From positions 2,604,001 to 2,668,000 of the forward strand of contig NC_008009.1 of NCBI RefSeq assembly GCF_000014005.1: a stretch of 64,000 nucleotides of DNA, written 5' to 3'. The notes beneath the pieces were generated by a model. It was given only the letters and a program-made list of their open reading frames with translations, did no database searches and was not told where the DNA came from. Origin of the DNA: Candidatus Koribacter versatilis Ellin345 (GTDB lineage Bacteria; Acidobacteriota; Terriglobia; Terriglobales; Acidobacteriaceae). Numbering within the stretch: the stretch's first letter is position 1; each line of letters begins with the position of its first letter. Positions 30,858 to 39,321 of this stretch are shown in pieces. Both the position numbers and the translations under genes were made by a program.

Positions 30858-31595
30858 GTGAGAAACCAGGCCCTGCTCGTTCTTTTCCTCCTGCTGTCGT
30901 TCGGCGTTTCCCTGGCGCAAGACGCTACCCCAGCCGCTCCATGTAGCCTCGGCCCGTTCGGGCGCAATCTCGGACGCGGCAGCAAAGCCATGCTGCATGG
31001 CGTTGTGGCCACGCCCCGGAACATGATTCGCCCAAAGAACCTGCTTTGGGAGTTGCCGGTTGCGGGCGCGATCACTGCTTTGGCAGTCACGGACGCCGAC
31101 CAGCGCGCGGTAGACCACTTCAAGTCCACCTCCACTGAAAAAAGCGCCACCAAGTGGTCCGATATCGGTATCGGCGTGGAACTTGGCGCCGGCGCGATTG
31201 GATGGATCGCCGGTTGCGCGACCGACAAACCATCGCTCGCGAACAACACCGTGACGGCCCTCGTGGCTGCGGGATACGGGCAGCTGATCAACCTCGCGGC
31301 GAAGGAGACGTTCCGCCGCCAATATCCTTATTCGAGCCCAAACACCGGAGATTTCTTCTACCGCAGCCGCGCCGGTTCGTTTCCGTCTGGACACGCGACC
31401 ACTGGGTTCGCTTTTGCGGCCGCGATCTCCAGGAAATATCCGCACAATCTGTGGGTGGCAATCGGTTCTTATGGACTAGCAACGGCTGTCAGCGTAGCGC
31501 GCGTACCGGCGAAGAAGCACTACCCTTCCGACCTCCTGATGGGTGCCGCCCTCGGCTGGGCGACCGGAACCTACATCGCGAACCACACGCCCTAG
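30858..31595 (+). CDS. PAP2-superfamily phosphatase
   Basis: A 245-residue membrane-associated phosphatase with a GTG start and signal-like N-terminus (ALLVLFLLLSFGVSLAQ). PAP2 motifs: KETFRRQYP, then SFPSGHATTGFAFAAAI, then SVARVPAKKHYPSDLLMGAA (R, H, D of the catalytic site). It dephosphorylates lipid or isoprenoid phosphates at the outer face. Its stop (TAG) directly abuts the stop of the convergent DUF1348 gene. Confidence 0.9.
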   Translation: MRNQALLVLFLLLSFGVSLAQDATPAAPCSLGPFGRNLGRGSKAMLHGVVATPRNMIRPKNLLWELPVAGAITALAVTDADQRAVDHFKSTSTEKSATKWSDIGIGVELGAGAIGWIAGCATDKPSLANNTVTALVAAGYGQLINLAAKETFRRQYPYSSPNTGDFFYRSRAGSFPSGHATTGFAFAAAISRKYPHNLWVAIGSYGLATAVSVARVPAKKHYPSDLLMGAALGWATGTYIANHTP

Positions 31596-32072
31596 CTACA
31601 AGCCGAGATCCGACAACCCGGGATGATCATCTGGCCGCCGACCGAGCGGCCATTTGTATTTCCGGTCGGCCTCGGCGATTGGCAGGTCGTTGATGCTGGC
31701 ATGACGCCGGCGCATCAATCCGTTCTCATCGAACTCCCAATTCTCGTTGCCATAGGAGCGGAACCAATGGCCGGAGTCATCGTGCCACTCATAGGCGAAG
31801 CGCACCGCGATGCGATTGCCGTCGAAGGCCCAGAGCTCCTTGATGAGACGGTAGTCGAGTTCCCTCGCCCACTTGCGTTTGAGGAACGCGACAATCTCCT
31901 CGCGGCCTTGTGGAAATTCCGCGCGATTGCGCCACACGGAATCCACCGTGTACGCGAGCGACACTCGCTCAGGCTCGCGTGTGTTCCACGCATCCTCGGC
32001 ACCACGCACTTTTTGAATTGCGGTTTCGCGAGTAAACGGAGGTAGCGGAGGTCGAGCGGCGGATGTAGACAT
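31596..32072 (-). CDS. DUF1348 / NTF2-like protein
   Basis: A 158-residue NTF2-fold protein starting [20 protein letters not shown]. Conserved DUF1348 blocks: [81 protein letters not shown] chose this ATG because upstream codons do not match the family. The family is widespread and of unknown function. Its stop is back to back with the PAP2 stop. Confidence 0.9.
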   Translation of the reverse strand: MSTSAARPPLPPFTRETAIQKVRGAEDAWNTREPERVSLAYTVDSVWRNRAEFPQGREEIVAFLKRKWARELDYRLIKELWAFDGNRIAVRFAYEWHDDSGHWFRSYGNENWEFDENGLMRRRHASINDLPIAEADRKYKWPLGRRPDDHPGLSDLGL

Positions 32073-32699
32073 GCAGCTCAAGATGTCAAATTGTTGGGAA
32101 TCGCTACAGGAAAATTTGCGGAGAGTATTAGAAAGGGCGTTGGTCTGGAGCCTCTGGCCGAAACTCCGATCAACGCCCTTTCTTGCGCCACTTCGTCTGT
32201 CATGGGTAATAGCATCCCGTGTGCCAAACCTGTCCACAGGCGCTTCTGCTGAAAACAAAGCATTTTGCGTTCGACTGTCAGAAGCGCACAAAGTAGCTTT
32301 TTCACGGAGCGGGAAATTCTTTCTCTTTTTGCCCTGCACATTTTTCCTCCACGCGCGAGCGGCGCAGATCTTCTCACCACGTTTGATCCAGAGTTTCGCC
32401 CTCGCGCCTCGTTGATATAGAATTGCGGGTTGCTTTTCAGATGTTTACAGTTTCGTATCTTCGGATGCGACACAATTAGGCGAGGCCGGTAGGCATACGG
32501 GGTTGACCGGCGCAGCCGAAGTCGTTGTGGGGTAGTAACCAAGCACAAATTCATCCGGGTTGAGCCTTCGCTTGCCGAAGGAGATGCCCGATTTCCTTCC
32601 GGCAACATTGCCAAGGAGCAAGGTCCTGACGCTACACGGGTTCATCACCATCGGGTCGAATTTCCGCGCAGTTCGTTTCCATATTTCGCAGGAGGCCGC
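32073..32699. other. Longest stretch without a recognisable gene (627 bases)
   Basis: I see no reading frame with a convincing start, ribosome-binding site and composition here; the longest candidates are overlapping low-quality frames on the minus strand. It contains a strong stem-loop at 32131-32182 and a pyrimidine-rich segment near 32305-32350. A ribosome-binding site, AGGAGG, ends at 32695 just before ctaB. Part may be the leader of ctaB or of the DUF1348 gene. Confidence 0.5.
32131..32182 (-). ncRNA. Possible structured element (12-bp perfect stem)
   Basis: GAAAGGGCGTTG at 32131-32142 is exactly complementary to CAACGCCCTTTC at 32171-32182. Within the 28-base interval GGAG and CTCC can extend the pairing. 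It lies 58 bases upstream of the DUF1348 start, so on that strand it would be a leader element. It could also be an end structure for a transcript from the other side. No family is recognised. Confidence 0.35.
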
Positions 32700-33632
32700 A
32701 TGAGTTCGGTCACACAGCCGCTTGCGGTTCCCCGCCCGGGTGTTGCGTCGCTTCTCCGCGACTACTCTGAATTGACCAAGGCCCGCGTCACCACGCTCAT
32801 CGTGATGACCGCCTGGACCGGCGCATTCTTCGGCGCGGCCAAATCAGGATTGCCGCTGGTGAGTTGGACGCTGTTCCATGCGCTGCTCGGCATCGGTCTC
32901 GTCTCCGGCGGTACAGCCGCGATGAACGAAGTGATCGAGCGTGAGTCCGACGCGCGCATGCGCCGCACCGCCATCCGTCCGCTAGTGACCGGCAGCATGA
33001 GCCTGGGCCATGGCATGGTCGTCTCGCTGGTAATGATGATCGGCGGCGCCGGCTATCTTGGCCTCATGACCAATTGGCTCACCGCTGCACTCGCGCTGAT
33101 GACCAGCGTGGTCTACCTGATGGCGTATACGCCGTTGAAGAAGATCCACCCCATCTGCACCACCATCGGCGCCTTCCCTGGCGCGATGCCGCCGGTGCTC
33201 GGCTGGACCGCCATCCGCGGGCATCTCGGGTGGGAAGCAGTTGCGTTGTTCGCCATTCTGTTCTTCTGGCAGTTCCCGCACTTCCATTCCATCGCATGGC
33301 TCTACCGTGACGACTACGCGAATGCGGGAATCCGCATGCTGCCCGTGGTCGAACGCGATGGCCGCTCTACGGCGCGCGAGATCGTGATCTACGCAGCCTT
33401 CCTGTTGCCGATCACCCTGACACCGTTCCTGCTGCGTTTTGCCGGAAGAATCTACTTCCTGGCGGCGCTGGTGCTTGGCAGCATGCTTTTCTGGGTGAGT
33501 CTCCGCATGTTCACCATGAACCTGGCGCCCAGCTCACCGCATTCCAAGAAATACGCGCGACAGTTGCTGCTGGCGTCCGTGACGTACCTGCCACTGCTAT
33601 TCGCGGTGATGATGCTGGATCGGACGATCTAA
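32700..33632 (+). CDS. ctaB: Heme O synthase (protoheme IX farnesyltransferase)
   Basis: A 310-residue UbiA-type prenyltransferase with about nine transmembrane segments, after an AGGAGG site. The prenyl-diphosphate motif NEVIERESDARMRRT and RPLVTGSM identify the heme O branch; the second is YTPLKKIHPICTTIGAFPGA, MPPVLGW, and WQFPHFHSIAWLYRDDYANA. It farnesylates heme B for heme-copper oxidases. Neighbours 36.3-38.7 kb (ABC exporter, DUF420) are often found with it. Between them lies a kinase on the other strand. Confidence 0.95.
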   Translation: MSSVTQPLAVPRPGVASLLRDYSELTKARVTTLIVMTAWTGAFFGAAKSGLPLVSWTLFHALLGIGLVSGGTAAMNEVIERESDARMRRTAIRPLVTGSMSLGHGMVVSLVMMIGGAGYLGLMTNWLTAALALMTSVVYLMAYTPLKKIHPICTTIGAFPGAMPPVLGWTAIRGHLGWEAVALFAILFFWQFPHFHSIAWLYRDDYANAGIRMLPVVERDGRSTAREIVIYAAFLLPITLTPFLLRFAGRIYFLAALVLGSMLFWVSLRMFTMNLAPSSPHSKKYARQLLLASVTYLPLLFAVMMLDRTI

Positions 33633-33657
33633 CGAATCGCTTAAGCTGGCGATGACT

Positions 33658-36246
33658 CTACGGCTCTTCGAAGTCCAATGCGTACACGTCCTGCGTGCCG
33701 GCGTTCCGCGTAATCATAGGTGAGTCGTCAAGGCCGAGGGTGAGCGAGTTGTTGTAGATACCCACGGGCACAAAGGCTTCCAACGATTTCACCTGCTCGC
33801 GTTTGCCGTCCTTCAAACTGACGCGATCAATGCTGCCGCCCTTCTGATCGGTCGACAGCATATAAACGTACTGGCTATCTTTGGAGCAATTCAGCCATCC
33901 AAGATTGCCGGATGCGATGTCCTTCCACTTCTGGGTTTGCATGTCGTACACCGCGACACGAGTGAAATCACCCGACAGTGCCGGGATATGACGCCCGTCC
34001 GCACACCAACGCGGCGAGAAGAGCCCTTCTGAACCGGGTAGCGTAGTTACCTGGCGAGTTTTGACATCGAGGATTTGAATTGTGGAGTCGGGCAGACCAG
34101 ACGCCCCTCCGAACATAATCTTGGATCCATCAGGTGAATAATTCGGGTCCTGCTGATTTTTAGTCGCGCCCGGCAAAATCTGGCGCGGCGCTCCGCCGGA
34201 GACACTCACTTCGAACATATGGCCCAATTTTCCCGCAGGCGATTCGAAGAAAACAATGGTCTGCCCATCCGGAGACCACTGCGGCATCATGGCGTATTCG
34301 CCGTCATAGGTGAGTTGGAGCCGGTCACTGCCGTCAGTCCGGCTGCGCCACAAATTCCCTTGTGGGAATTCGACGTACGCCACCCACTGACCATCTTTCG
34401 AGAACGCGGCGAACTCGGCCGAAATACCGCCCAAAATCGGCAGGAACTGCCTGCTCTTGGCGTCCCAGCGCATAAGCTCGCCGCGCCGGGTCGAGCCCAC
34501 GACGTACAGCTTCTTGCCGGCTTTGTCGAAAGCGTGAGACGAGAGTGCGATGGGGCTCGAGGTAATCTGCACCGGCTTCGGAGGCGTGCGTTGGAAAAGC
34601 TTGGACGGCGGAGCTGTCCAGAGCTGTCCACCTGACTCGAATACGTAGAACTTGCCATCCGGAGTCCATCCGCCGCAACATTCGAAGTCTGGCGGTGAAG
34701 TGAAGCCCGGGAAGACGCGGTGCAGATTTGTGCCGTCCAATCCCACTTCCCACACCGTTGGCGGTGTATCGCCTCGGTCCTGGCGATCGAAGCGCAGAGA
34801 ACGCCCATCGGGAGAGAAAATCATGTTCGACAAAACAGCGGCTCCGACGCTTGCCACTTTGCGCGCAGGTGCGCCACTGCGGTCCCCGACGAAAATATCT
34901 CCCAAATTTGAAAAGACGATGCGATTGCCATCCGAAGACCAGTTTGCCGCTTGCGCAACGTAGTCGCCCAGTGGACGTGGTGAGCCGCCCAGCGTGGCGG
35001 CGATCCATAGCGGAGCCGCCACGGCAGAGGGCGCCCTTCGAATCGCGATAAGTTGGGAGGCGTCGGGCGAAAGGGCAATCCCAACAAAATCGCCGGGAAG
35101 GCTCACCGTCTTCCTGGGCTCACCGCCGTTGATGGACATCTCTCCCATCCCCTGGGAGTCTTCAAACGCGGCGATCATGAGCAGTCTGGAGCCATCCACC
35201 GCGACAAGGCTCTTCGGCCTTCCATCACGGGTAAGCTGAACATAATTCGAAACCCGGGGAATGGACGAGGTGCGGTTTGCAATCCATGCCCCAAGCGCGG
35301 TCGCTGCCACGCAGGCCAGCAATCCGAGAAGAATCGGCGTACGGAGATTGCTCCGCTTATCGGGAGCGACGTGCGCGCCGGTCACCGCCGTCATCGTCGA
35401 ATCCGAGAGCTCCTTCAACGCAAACGCCAGGTCCGACGACGACTGGAAGCGCTGCTCTGGATTCTTTTCAAGACATCGGCTGACAACTCTCTGCAAGCCC
35501 GGAGGCGTGCTCGGAACAACTTGTGATATCGGCCGCGGGTCTTCATTCAAGATCGCGGCCATGATGTCGGGCGAGGTCGGCTTGTCGAAGGTCTGCTTGC
35601 CCGTGATCATTTCGTAGAGAATGCCGCCGAAGGCAAAGATGTCGGAGCGATAGTCAACATCCTGGCCGCGCACCTGTTCAGGGGACATATAGCCTACCGT
35701 CCCCATGACCAAGCCGGGTTCGGTGACGCGCGTGAGCGTCGGTCCGACCGTCGCCGACTGAGCTTGCCCAATCTTGGCGAGGCCGAAGTCGAGAATTTTT
35801 ACCCGCCCGTCCTTGGTGATGAAGAGGTTCTCAGGCTTGAGGTCGCGGTGAACGATTCCCTTCTCGTGCGGTGCGGCAAGGCCGTTCGCGATTTGCACAC
35901 CGTACTCGATGGCTTTGCGCAGCGGGATCGGCCCATGCTTTAGACGTTCGCGCAGGGTTTCGCCGTCGAGCAACTCGGTAACGAGATAGCTGACACCAGT
36001 CGGATCGGTTGCAAATTGATAGACGGCAAGAATGTTGGGGTGGTTCAAGGCCCCCGCGGCCCGGGCTTCTTGCTCAAATCGGAGCAGGCGTTCGGGATCG
36101 TCGGTGACCGAACTGGGCAGGACCTTGATCGCCACTTCGCGGTCAAGCCGGCGGTCGTGCGCGCGATACACCTCGCCCATGCCACCCGCTCCGAGCGGTG
36201 CACGGATTTCATACGCTCCCAGGATCGTTCCAGGCGCCAGAGACAT
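33658..36246 (-). CDS. Serine/threonine protein kinase with C-terminal TolB-like WD40 repeats
   Basis: An 862-residue membrane sensor kinase. The cytoplasmic kinase (about 10-275) has LGAGGMGEVYRAHDRRLDRE, AIKVLP, HRDLKPENLF, ILDFGLAK, GTVGYMSPEQVRGQ. One membrane helix (about 305-325, LLGLLACVAATALGAWIAN) is followed by an outside region of PD40/TolB-like propeller repeats (FSPDGRSLRFD, WSPDGQTIVFFESP, NYSPDGSKIMFGG). I took the ATG at 36246; an earlier in-frame start at 36903 lies antisense to the ABC gene. This kinase-propeller plan is common in Acidobacteriota. The signal is unknown. Confidence 0.92.
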   Translation of the reverse strand: MSLAPGTILGAYEIRAPLGAGGMGEVYRAHDRRLDREVAIKVLPSSVTDDPERLLRFEQEARAAGALNHPNILAVYQFATDPTGVSYLVTELLDGETLRERLKHGPIPLRKAIEYGVQIANGLAAPHEKGIVHRDLKPENLFITKDGRVKILDFGLAKIGQAQSATVGPTLTRVTEPGLVMGTVGYMSPEQVRGQDVDYRSDIFAFGGILYEMITGKQTFDKPTSPDIMAAILNEDPRPISQVVPSTPPGLQRVVSRCLEKNPEQRFQSSSDLAFALKELSDSTMTAVTGAHVAPDKRSNLRTPILLGLLACVAATALGAWIANRTSSIPRVSNYVQLTRDGRPKSLVAVDGSRLLMIAAFEDSQGMGEMSINGGEPRKTVSLPGDFVGIALSPDASQLIAIRRAPSAVAAPLWIAATLGGSPRPLGDYVAQAANWSSDGNRIVFSNLGDIFVGDRSGAPARKVASVGAAVLSNMIFSPDGRSLRFDRQDRGDTPPTVWEVGLDGTNLHRVFPGFTSPPDFECCGGWTPDGKFYVFESGGQLWTAPPSKLFQRTPPKPVQITSSPIALSSHAFDKAGKKLYVVGSTRRGELMRWDAKSRQFLPILGGISAEFAAFSKDGQWVAYVEFPQGNLWRSRTDGSDRLQLTYDGEYAMMPQWSPDGQTIVFFESPAGKLGHMFEVSVSGGAPRQILPGATKNQQDPNYSPDGSKIMFGGASGLPDSTIQILDVKTRQVTTLPGSEGLFSPRWCADGRHIPALSGDFTRVAVYDMQTQKWKDIASGNLGWLNCSKDSQYVYMLSTDQKGGSIDRVSLKDGKREQVKSLEAFVPVGIYNNSLTLGLDDSPMITRNAGTQDVYALDFEEP

Positions 36247-36359
36247 TGTTTGGGCGAGGATTATACCTGCCGCAGCGAATTCGACGAATGAGTTTGCGAG
36301 AGAGTCAATCCCCGGTTCGCTGTGCCGCGCAGGTCGCTTTGCTCCATTACAATGAATCT

Positions 36360-37388
36360 GTGAGTGTTTCCACGACAATTCCTGCGTCTCCGGCGGCCAA
36401 TGCTGCGGGGACGGGCGCGTCCGTGATCGAAGTGCAGGACCTGCGCCATACCTATGACAAACGAGTGGCGCTCGACGGAGTTTCCTTCGCCGTCCGACCG
36501 GCTGAGATTTTCGGGCTCCTCGGGCCGAACGGCAGCGGCAAGACCACCATGTTCCGCATCCTCTCGACGCTGATGATCCCAACCGGCGGCCGGGCGCTAA
36601 TCCAGGGGCACGATGCTGCGAAGGATCCGGCGGCATTGCGGCGCGAGATCGGCGTGGTCTTCCAGGCCCAGAGCATCGACGTGAAGCTGACTGCCGCCGA
36701 GAACCTGACCCACATCGGACATCTCTACGGCCTGAAAGGCGCAGCACTGAAGCAGCGTGTGGACGAAATGCTGCGGCGCGTGCGGTTGGACGATCGCGCG
36801 AACGAGAGGGCCGAAACGTTTTCGGGCGGTATGCAGCGAAGACTCGAGTTGGCGAAGGGACTTCTTCATCATCCCAGTGTTCTCTTGCTCGACGAGCCGA
36901 CAACCGGACTTGATCCCGGAGCGCGGCGCGATCTTTGGCAGTATCTCCAGGTGTTGCGCGATGAAGAACGCGTGACCGTGATCGTCACGACTCACCTGAT
37001 GGAAGAGGCTGAGAAGTGCGACCGCCTGGCGATTTTGAGCTCCGGCAAATTAGTTGCTCTCGGTACGCCGGCAGAATTGAAGCGGGAAATTGGCGGCGAC
37101 GTGATCGTGCTCGAGACCGAGCATCCAGAGGCGTTAGCGGAGCACATTAACCAACGCTTCGGCGTGGAAGCCACCGCGCTCGACGGCAAAGTTCGCTTCG
37201 AGCGTGAGCAGGGACATCGCTTCGTGACCGACGTGGTCGAGGCCTTCCCCGGCGAGATTCAGTCCATCTCCGTCGCCAAGCCGACGCTCGAGGACGTATT
37301 CATCCATCGCACCGGCCACCGTTTCTGGACAGAAGACGAGCAAGCCAAGCAGGCCGAAGCCGCCGGCAAGAAAAAGAAGAAAAAGTGA
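36360..37388 (+). CDS. ABC transporter ATP-binding protein (DrrA-like)
   Basis: A 342-residue ATPase with a GTG start at residue VSVSTTIP. Walker A is GPNGSGKTT, signature FSGGMQRRLELAKG, Walker B LLLDEPTTGLDPG, and switch TTHLMEEAEKCD. The C-terminal 90 residues carry the DrrA-type extension, ending in a lysine-rich tail. It powers the ABC-2 permease encoded two bases downstream. A TACAAT -10-like box ends seven bases before the start, so the leader may be very short or absent. The substrate is unknown; the neighbours suggest a link with cytochrome oxidase. Confidence 0.92.
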   Translation: MSVSTTIPASPAANAAGTGASVIEVQDLRHTYDKRVALDGVSFAVRPAEIFGLLGPNGSGKTTMFRILSTLMIPTGGRALIQGHDAAKDPAALRREIGVVFQAQSIDVKLTAAENLTHIGHLYGLKGAALKQRVDEMLRRVRLDDRANERAETFSGGMQRRLELAKGLLHHPSVLLLDEPTTGLDPGARRDLWQYLQVLRDEERVTVIVTTHLMEEAEKCDRLAILSSGKLVALGTPAELKREIGGDVIVLETEHPEALAEHINQRFGVEATALDGKVRFEREQGHRFVTDVVEAFPGEIQSISVAKPTLEDVFIHRTGHRFWTEDEQAKQAEAAGKKKKKK

Positions 37389-37389
37389 T

Positions 37390-38211
37390 ATGGCATCGAT
37401 TCCCGCAGTAGCACCAAGAGTTCAGATCAATCCGGGCACCATGATTCCGTCGTTCTCGTTATGGAAGCGCGAGGTGGTGCGCTTCTATCGCCAGCGGGCG
37501 CGCGTTATCGGTGTCATTCTGTCGCCGCTGCTCTTCTGGATAGTGATCGGTTCGGGCTTTGGGCGTTCCTTCCGCGGCGGCGCCGGCGCCGGCGAACACT
37601 ATCTCGCGTTCTTCTTCCCCGGCGCACTAACAATGATCGTCCTCTTTACCTCGATCTTCACCATGATGTCGGTAATCGAGGACCGCAACGAGGGCTTCCT
37701 GCTCTCGGTGCTCGTCGCCCCGGTGAGCCGCTCCGTGATCGTGCTCGGTAAAGTGCTGGGCGGGACGACTCTTGCGGCCGTTCAAGGTCTGATCTTCCTC
37801 GTCTTCGCGCCGCTGATTGGCGTGCACTTCACGCTGACCAGCTTCCTGTTGATTGCTCTGACAGTGTTTCTGGTCGCGTTCTCGCTGACCGCGCTCGGCT
37901 TCGCGATTGCCTGGCCGATGGATTCGACACAAGCCTTCCACGCGATCATCAACTTGTTCCTGGTGCCACTGTGGATGCTCTCCGGTTCGATGTTTGCCGT
38001 AAAGGACGCGTCAAAATGGCTCGGCTATTTGATGCTCATCAATCCGCTGACCTACGGCACCGAGGCGATCCGCGGCCTGATGTATCCGGAGATGGCGGAG
38101 CCGAACTTTCCCGTCGGCATGGATCTCGCTATCCTAGGCGGGTTTGCGCTAGTGATGTTCGCGATCGCATTCGCGCTGGCCAATCGACGGACGACGAGAC
38201 CCTCGGCCTAA
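37390..38211 (+). CDS. ABC-2 type transporter permease
   Basis: A 273-residue permease with six hydrophobic segments: VIGVILSPLLFWIVIGSGFG, LAFFFPGALTMIVLFTSIFT, LGGTTLAAVQGLIFLVFAPL, FLLIALTVFLVAFSLTALGF, NLFLVPLWMLSGSMFAVKD, LAILGGFALVMFAIAFALAN. The MSVIEDRNEGFLLSVLVAPV and NPLTYGTEAIRGLM blocks match ABC-2 exporters. It starts two bases after the ATPase and ends five bases before the DUF420 gene. Cargo unknown. Confidence 0.92.
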   Translation: MASIPAVAPRVQINPGTMIPSFSLWKREVVRFYRQRARVIGVILSPLLFWIVIGSGFGRSFRGGAGAGEHYLAFFFPGALTMIVLFTSIFTMMSVIEDRNEGFLLSVLVAPVSRSVIVLGKVLGGTTLAAVQGLIFLVFAPLIGVHFTLTSFLLIALTVFLVAFSLTALGFAIAWPMDSTQAFHAIINLFLVPLWMLSGSMFAVKDASKWLGYLMLINPLTYGTEAIRGLMYPEMAEPNFPVGMDLAILGGFALVMFAIAFALANRRTTRPSA

Positions 38212-38215
38212 GACC

Positions 38216-38659
38216 ATGCAAGTCGACCTTTCCATCTTCCCTGTCATCAACGCCAGCCTGAACGGCGCGGCCGCCGTCCTCATTGGCACCGGCGTTTATT
38301 TCATCAAGACCAACCGCCGCGAGATCCACCGCAAGTTCATGATCGCCGCCGTGAGTTGCTCGGCACTGTTCCTGGTCTGCTATCTGACGTATCACGGGCT
38401 CCTGGGGGCGCAAAGCGGGTCGGTGCGAAAGCATTTCGCGGGGCCGCCGCTAGCGCGCGATGTCTATTTCACCATCCTGACCTCGCACACGATCCTGGCG
38501 GTGGTCATTGTGCCGCTGGTATTAATCACGCTCAGCCGCGGATTGAAGGCCAGGTACGTCCAGCACCGGGCGATAGCGCGCTGGACCTATCCGCTGTGGA
38601 TGTATGTGAGCGTGACCGGAGTGGTGATCTATCTCATGCTCTACAAGATCTACGTTTAG
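38216..38659 (+). CDS. DUF420 (CtaM/YozB-like) membrane protein
   Basis: A 147-residue protein with four transmembrane segments: FPVINASLNGAAAVLIGTGV, KFMIAAVSCSALFLVCYLTY, ILTSHTILAVVIVPLVLITL, LWMYVSVTGVVIYLMLYKIY. Conserved polar sites are the HRKFM and Y.TYHG patterns, SHTILA and the HRAIARWTYPLW motif. In Bacillus and Staphylococcus, DUF420 proteins (CtaM) are needed for heme A-containing oxidases. With heme O synthase nearby, an oxidase-assembly role is likely, though not shown here. Confidence 0.9.
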   Translation: MQVDLSIFPVINASLNGAAAVLIGTGVYFIKTNRREIHRKFMIAAVSCSALFLVCYLTYHGLLGAQSGSVRKHFAGPPLARDVYFTILTSHTILAVVIVPLVLITLSRGLKARYVQHRAIARWTYPLWMYVSVTGVVIYLMLYKIYV

Positions 38660-38755
38660 TATTCCCGCCTCCCACAAAAGCAGCACGCCTCGATCATTCG
38701 CACTGGCGGCGTGAGGCTGATATATTGTCCCTTCTACGAAAACAGGAGTTCCCTC

Positions 38756-39250
38756 ATGGCAAAGAGCGTTAATAAAGTCATTCTCGTCGGCAACGTGGGC
38801 AAAGACCCCGAAGTGAAATACACCCCGCAAGGGACGGCCATTGCCCGCTTCAGCGTTGCGACTTCCGAACGGTTCAAGGACAAGCAGGGCGAGTGGCAGG
38901 ACCGCACCGAGTGGCACAGCATCACGGCCTGGCAGAAGCTGGCCGAGATCGTCGGCGAATACGTGAAGAAGGGCAACAAGATCTACATCGAGGGGCGCCT
39001 GCGCACCGATAGCTGGGACGACCAGAAGACCGGCGAAAAGAAGTATCGTACCGAGATTGTCGCCAACGACATCGTGCTGTTGGGCGGTCGCGGTGGTGGC
39101 GAGGGCGGCGGCGAAGAAGGTGGCGGCGGCTTCCGTCGCAAAGAGTCGTCCTCCGGCGGCGGGTTCGACCAGCGCCCCAGCGGCGGCAACGACTTCGATT
39201 CCGCACCAGCGGCTAGTACCGGGATTACGGACGACGATATTCCGTTCTAA
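38756..39250 (+). CDS. ssb: Single-stranded DNA-binding protein
   Basis: A 164-residue SSB. I chose the ATG after AACAGGAG; an earlier in-frame start at 38711 adds 15 residues without conservation. The OB fold spans about 1-110: [64 protein letters not shown] glycine-rich linker leads to the acidic tip DDDIPF that binds replication partners. A terminator follows directly. Confidence 0.97.
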   Translation: MAKSVNKVILVGNVGKDPEVKYTPQGTAIARFSVATSERFKDKQGEWQDRTEWHSITAWQKLAEIVGEYVKKGNKIYIEGRLRTDSWDDQKTGEKKYRTEIVANDIVLLGGRGGGEGGGEEGGGGFRRKESSSGGGFDQRPSGGNDFDSAPAASTGITDDDIPF

Positions 39251-39274
39251 CTTCCCTTCCCAACTCAAGAACGA

Positions 39275-39299
39275 AGGCCCTCACGCGAGGGCCTTTTTC
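39275..39299 (+). terminator. Rho-independent terminator after ssb
   Basis: AGGCCCTC, loop ACGC, GAGGGCCT form an 8-bp perfect stem, then TTTTT. It starts 25 bases after the ssb stop and lies before corA. Confidence 0.85.
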
Positions 39300-39321
39300 T
39301 TTCCGATAGAATCATGCGCAG

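Noticed and set aside
32540-32620. Possible small SRP RNA on the minus strand (CCGGAAGGAAAT resembles the conserved loop)
   Set aside because: The rest of the conserved GGTCAGG...AGCAGCC core does not match.
32445-32651. A 68-codon minus-strand frame in the 32-kb gap
   Set aside because: No ribosome-binding site, no recognised motif, composition unlike the neighbours; not supported as a gene.
36247-36903. Upstream extension of the kinase frame
   Set aside because: The extra 219 codons are antisense to the ABC ATPase gene and lack kinase-family similarity; the MSLAPGT start is better.
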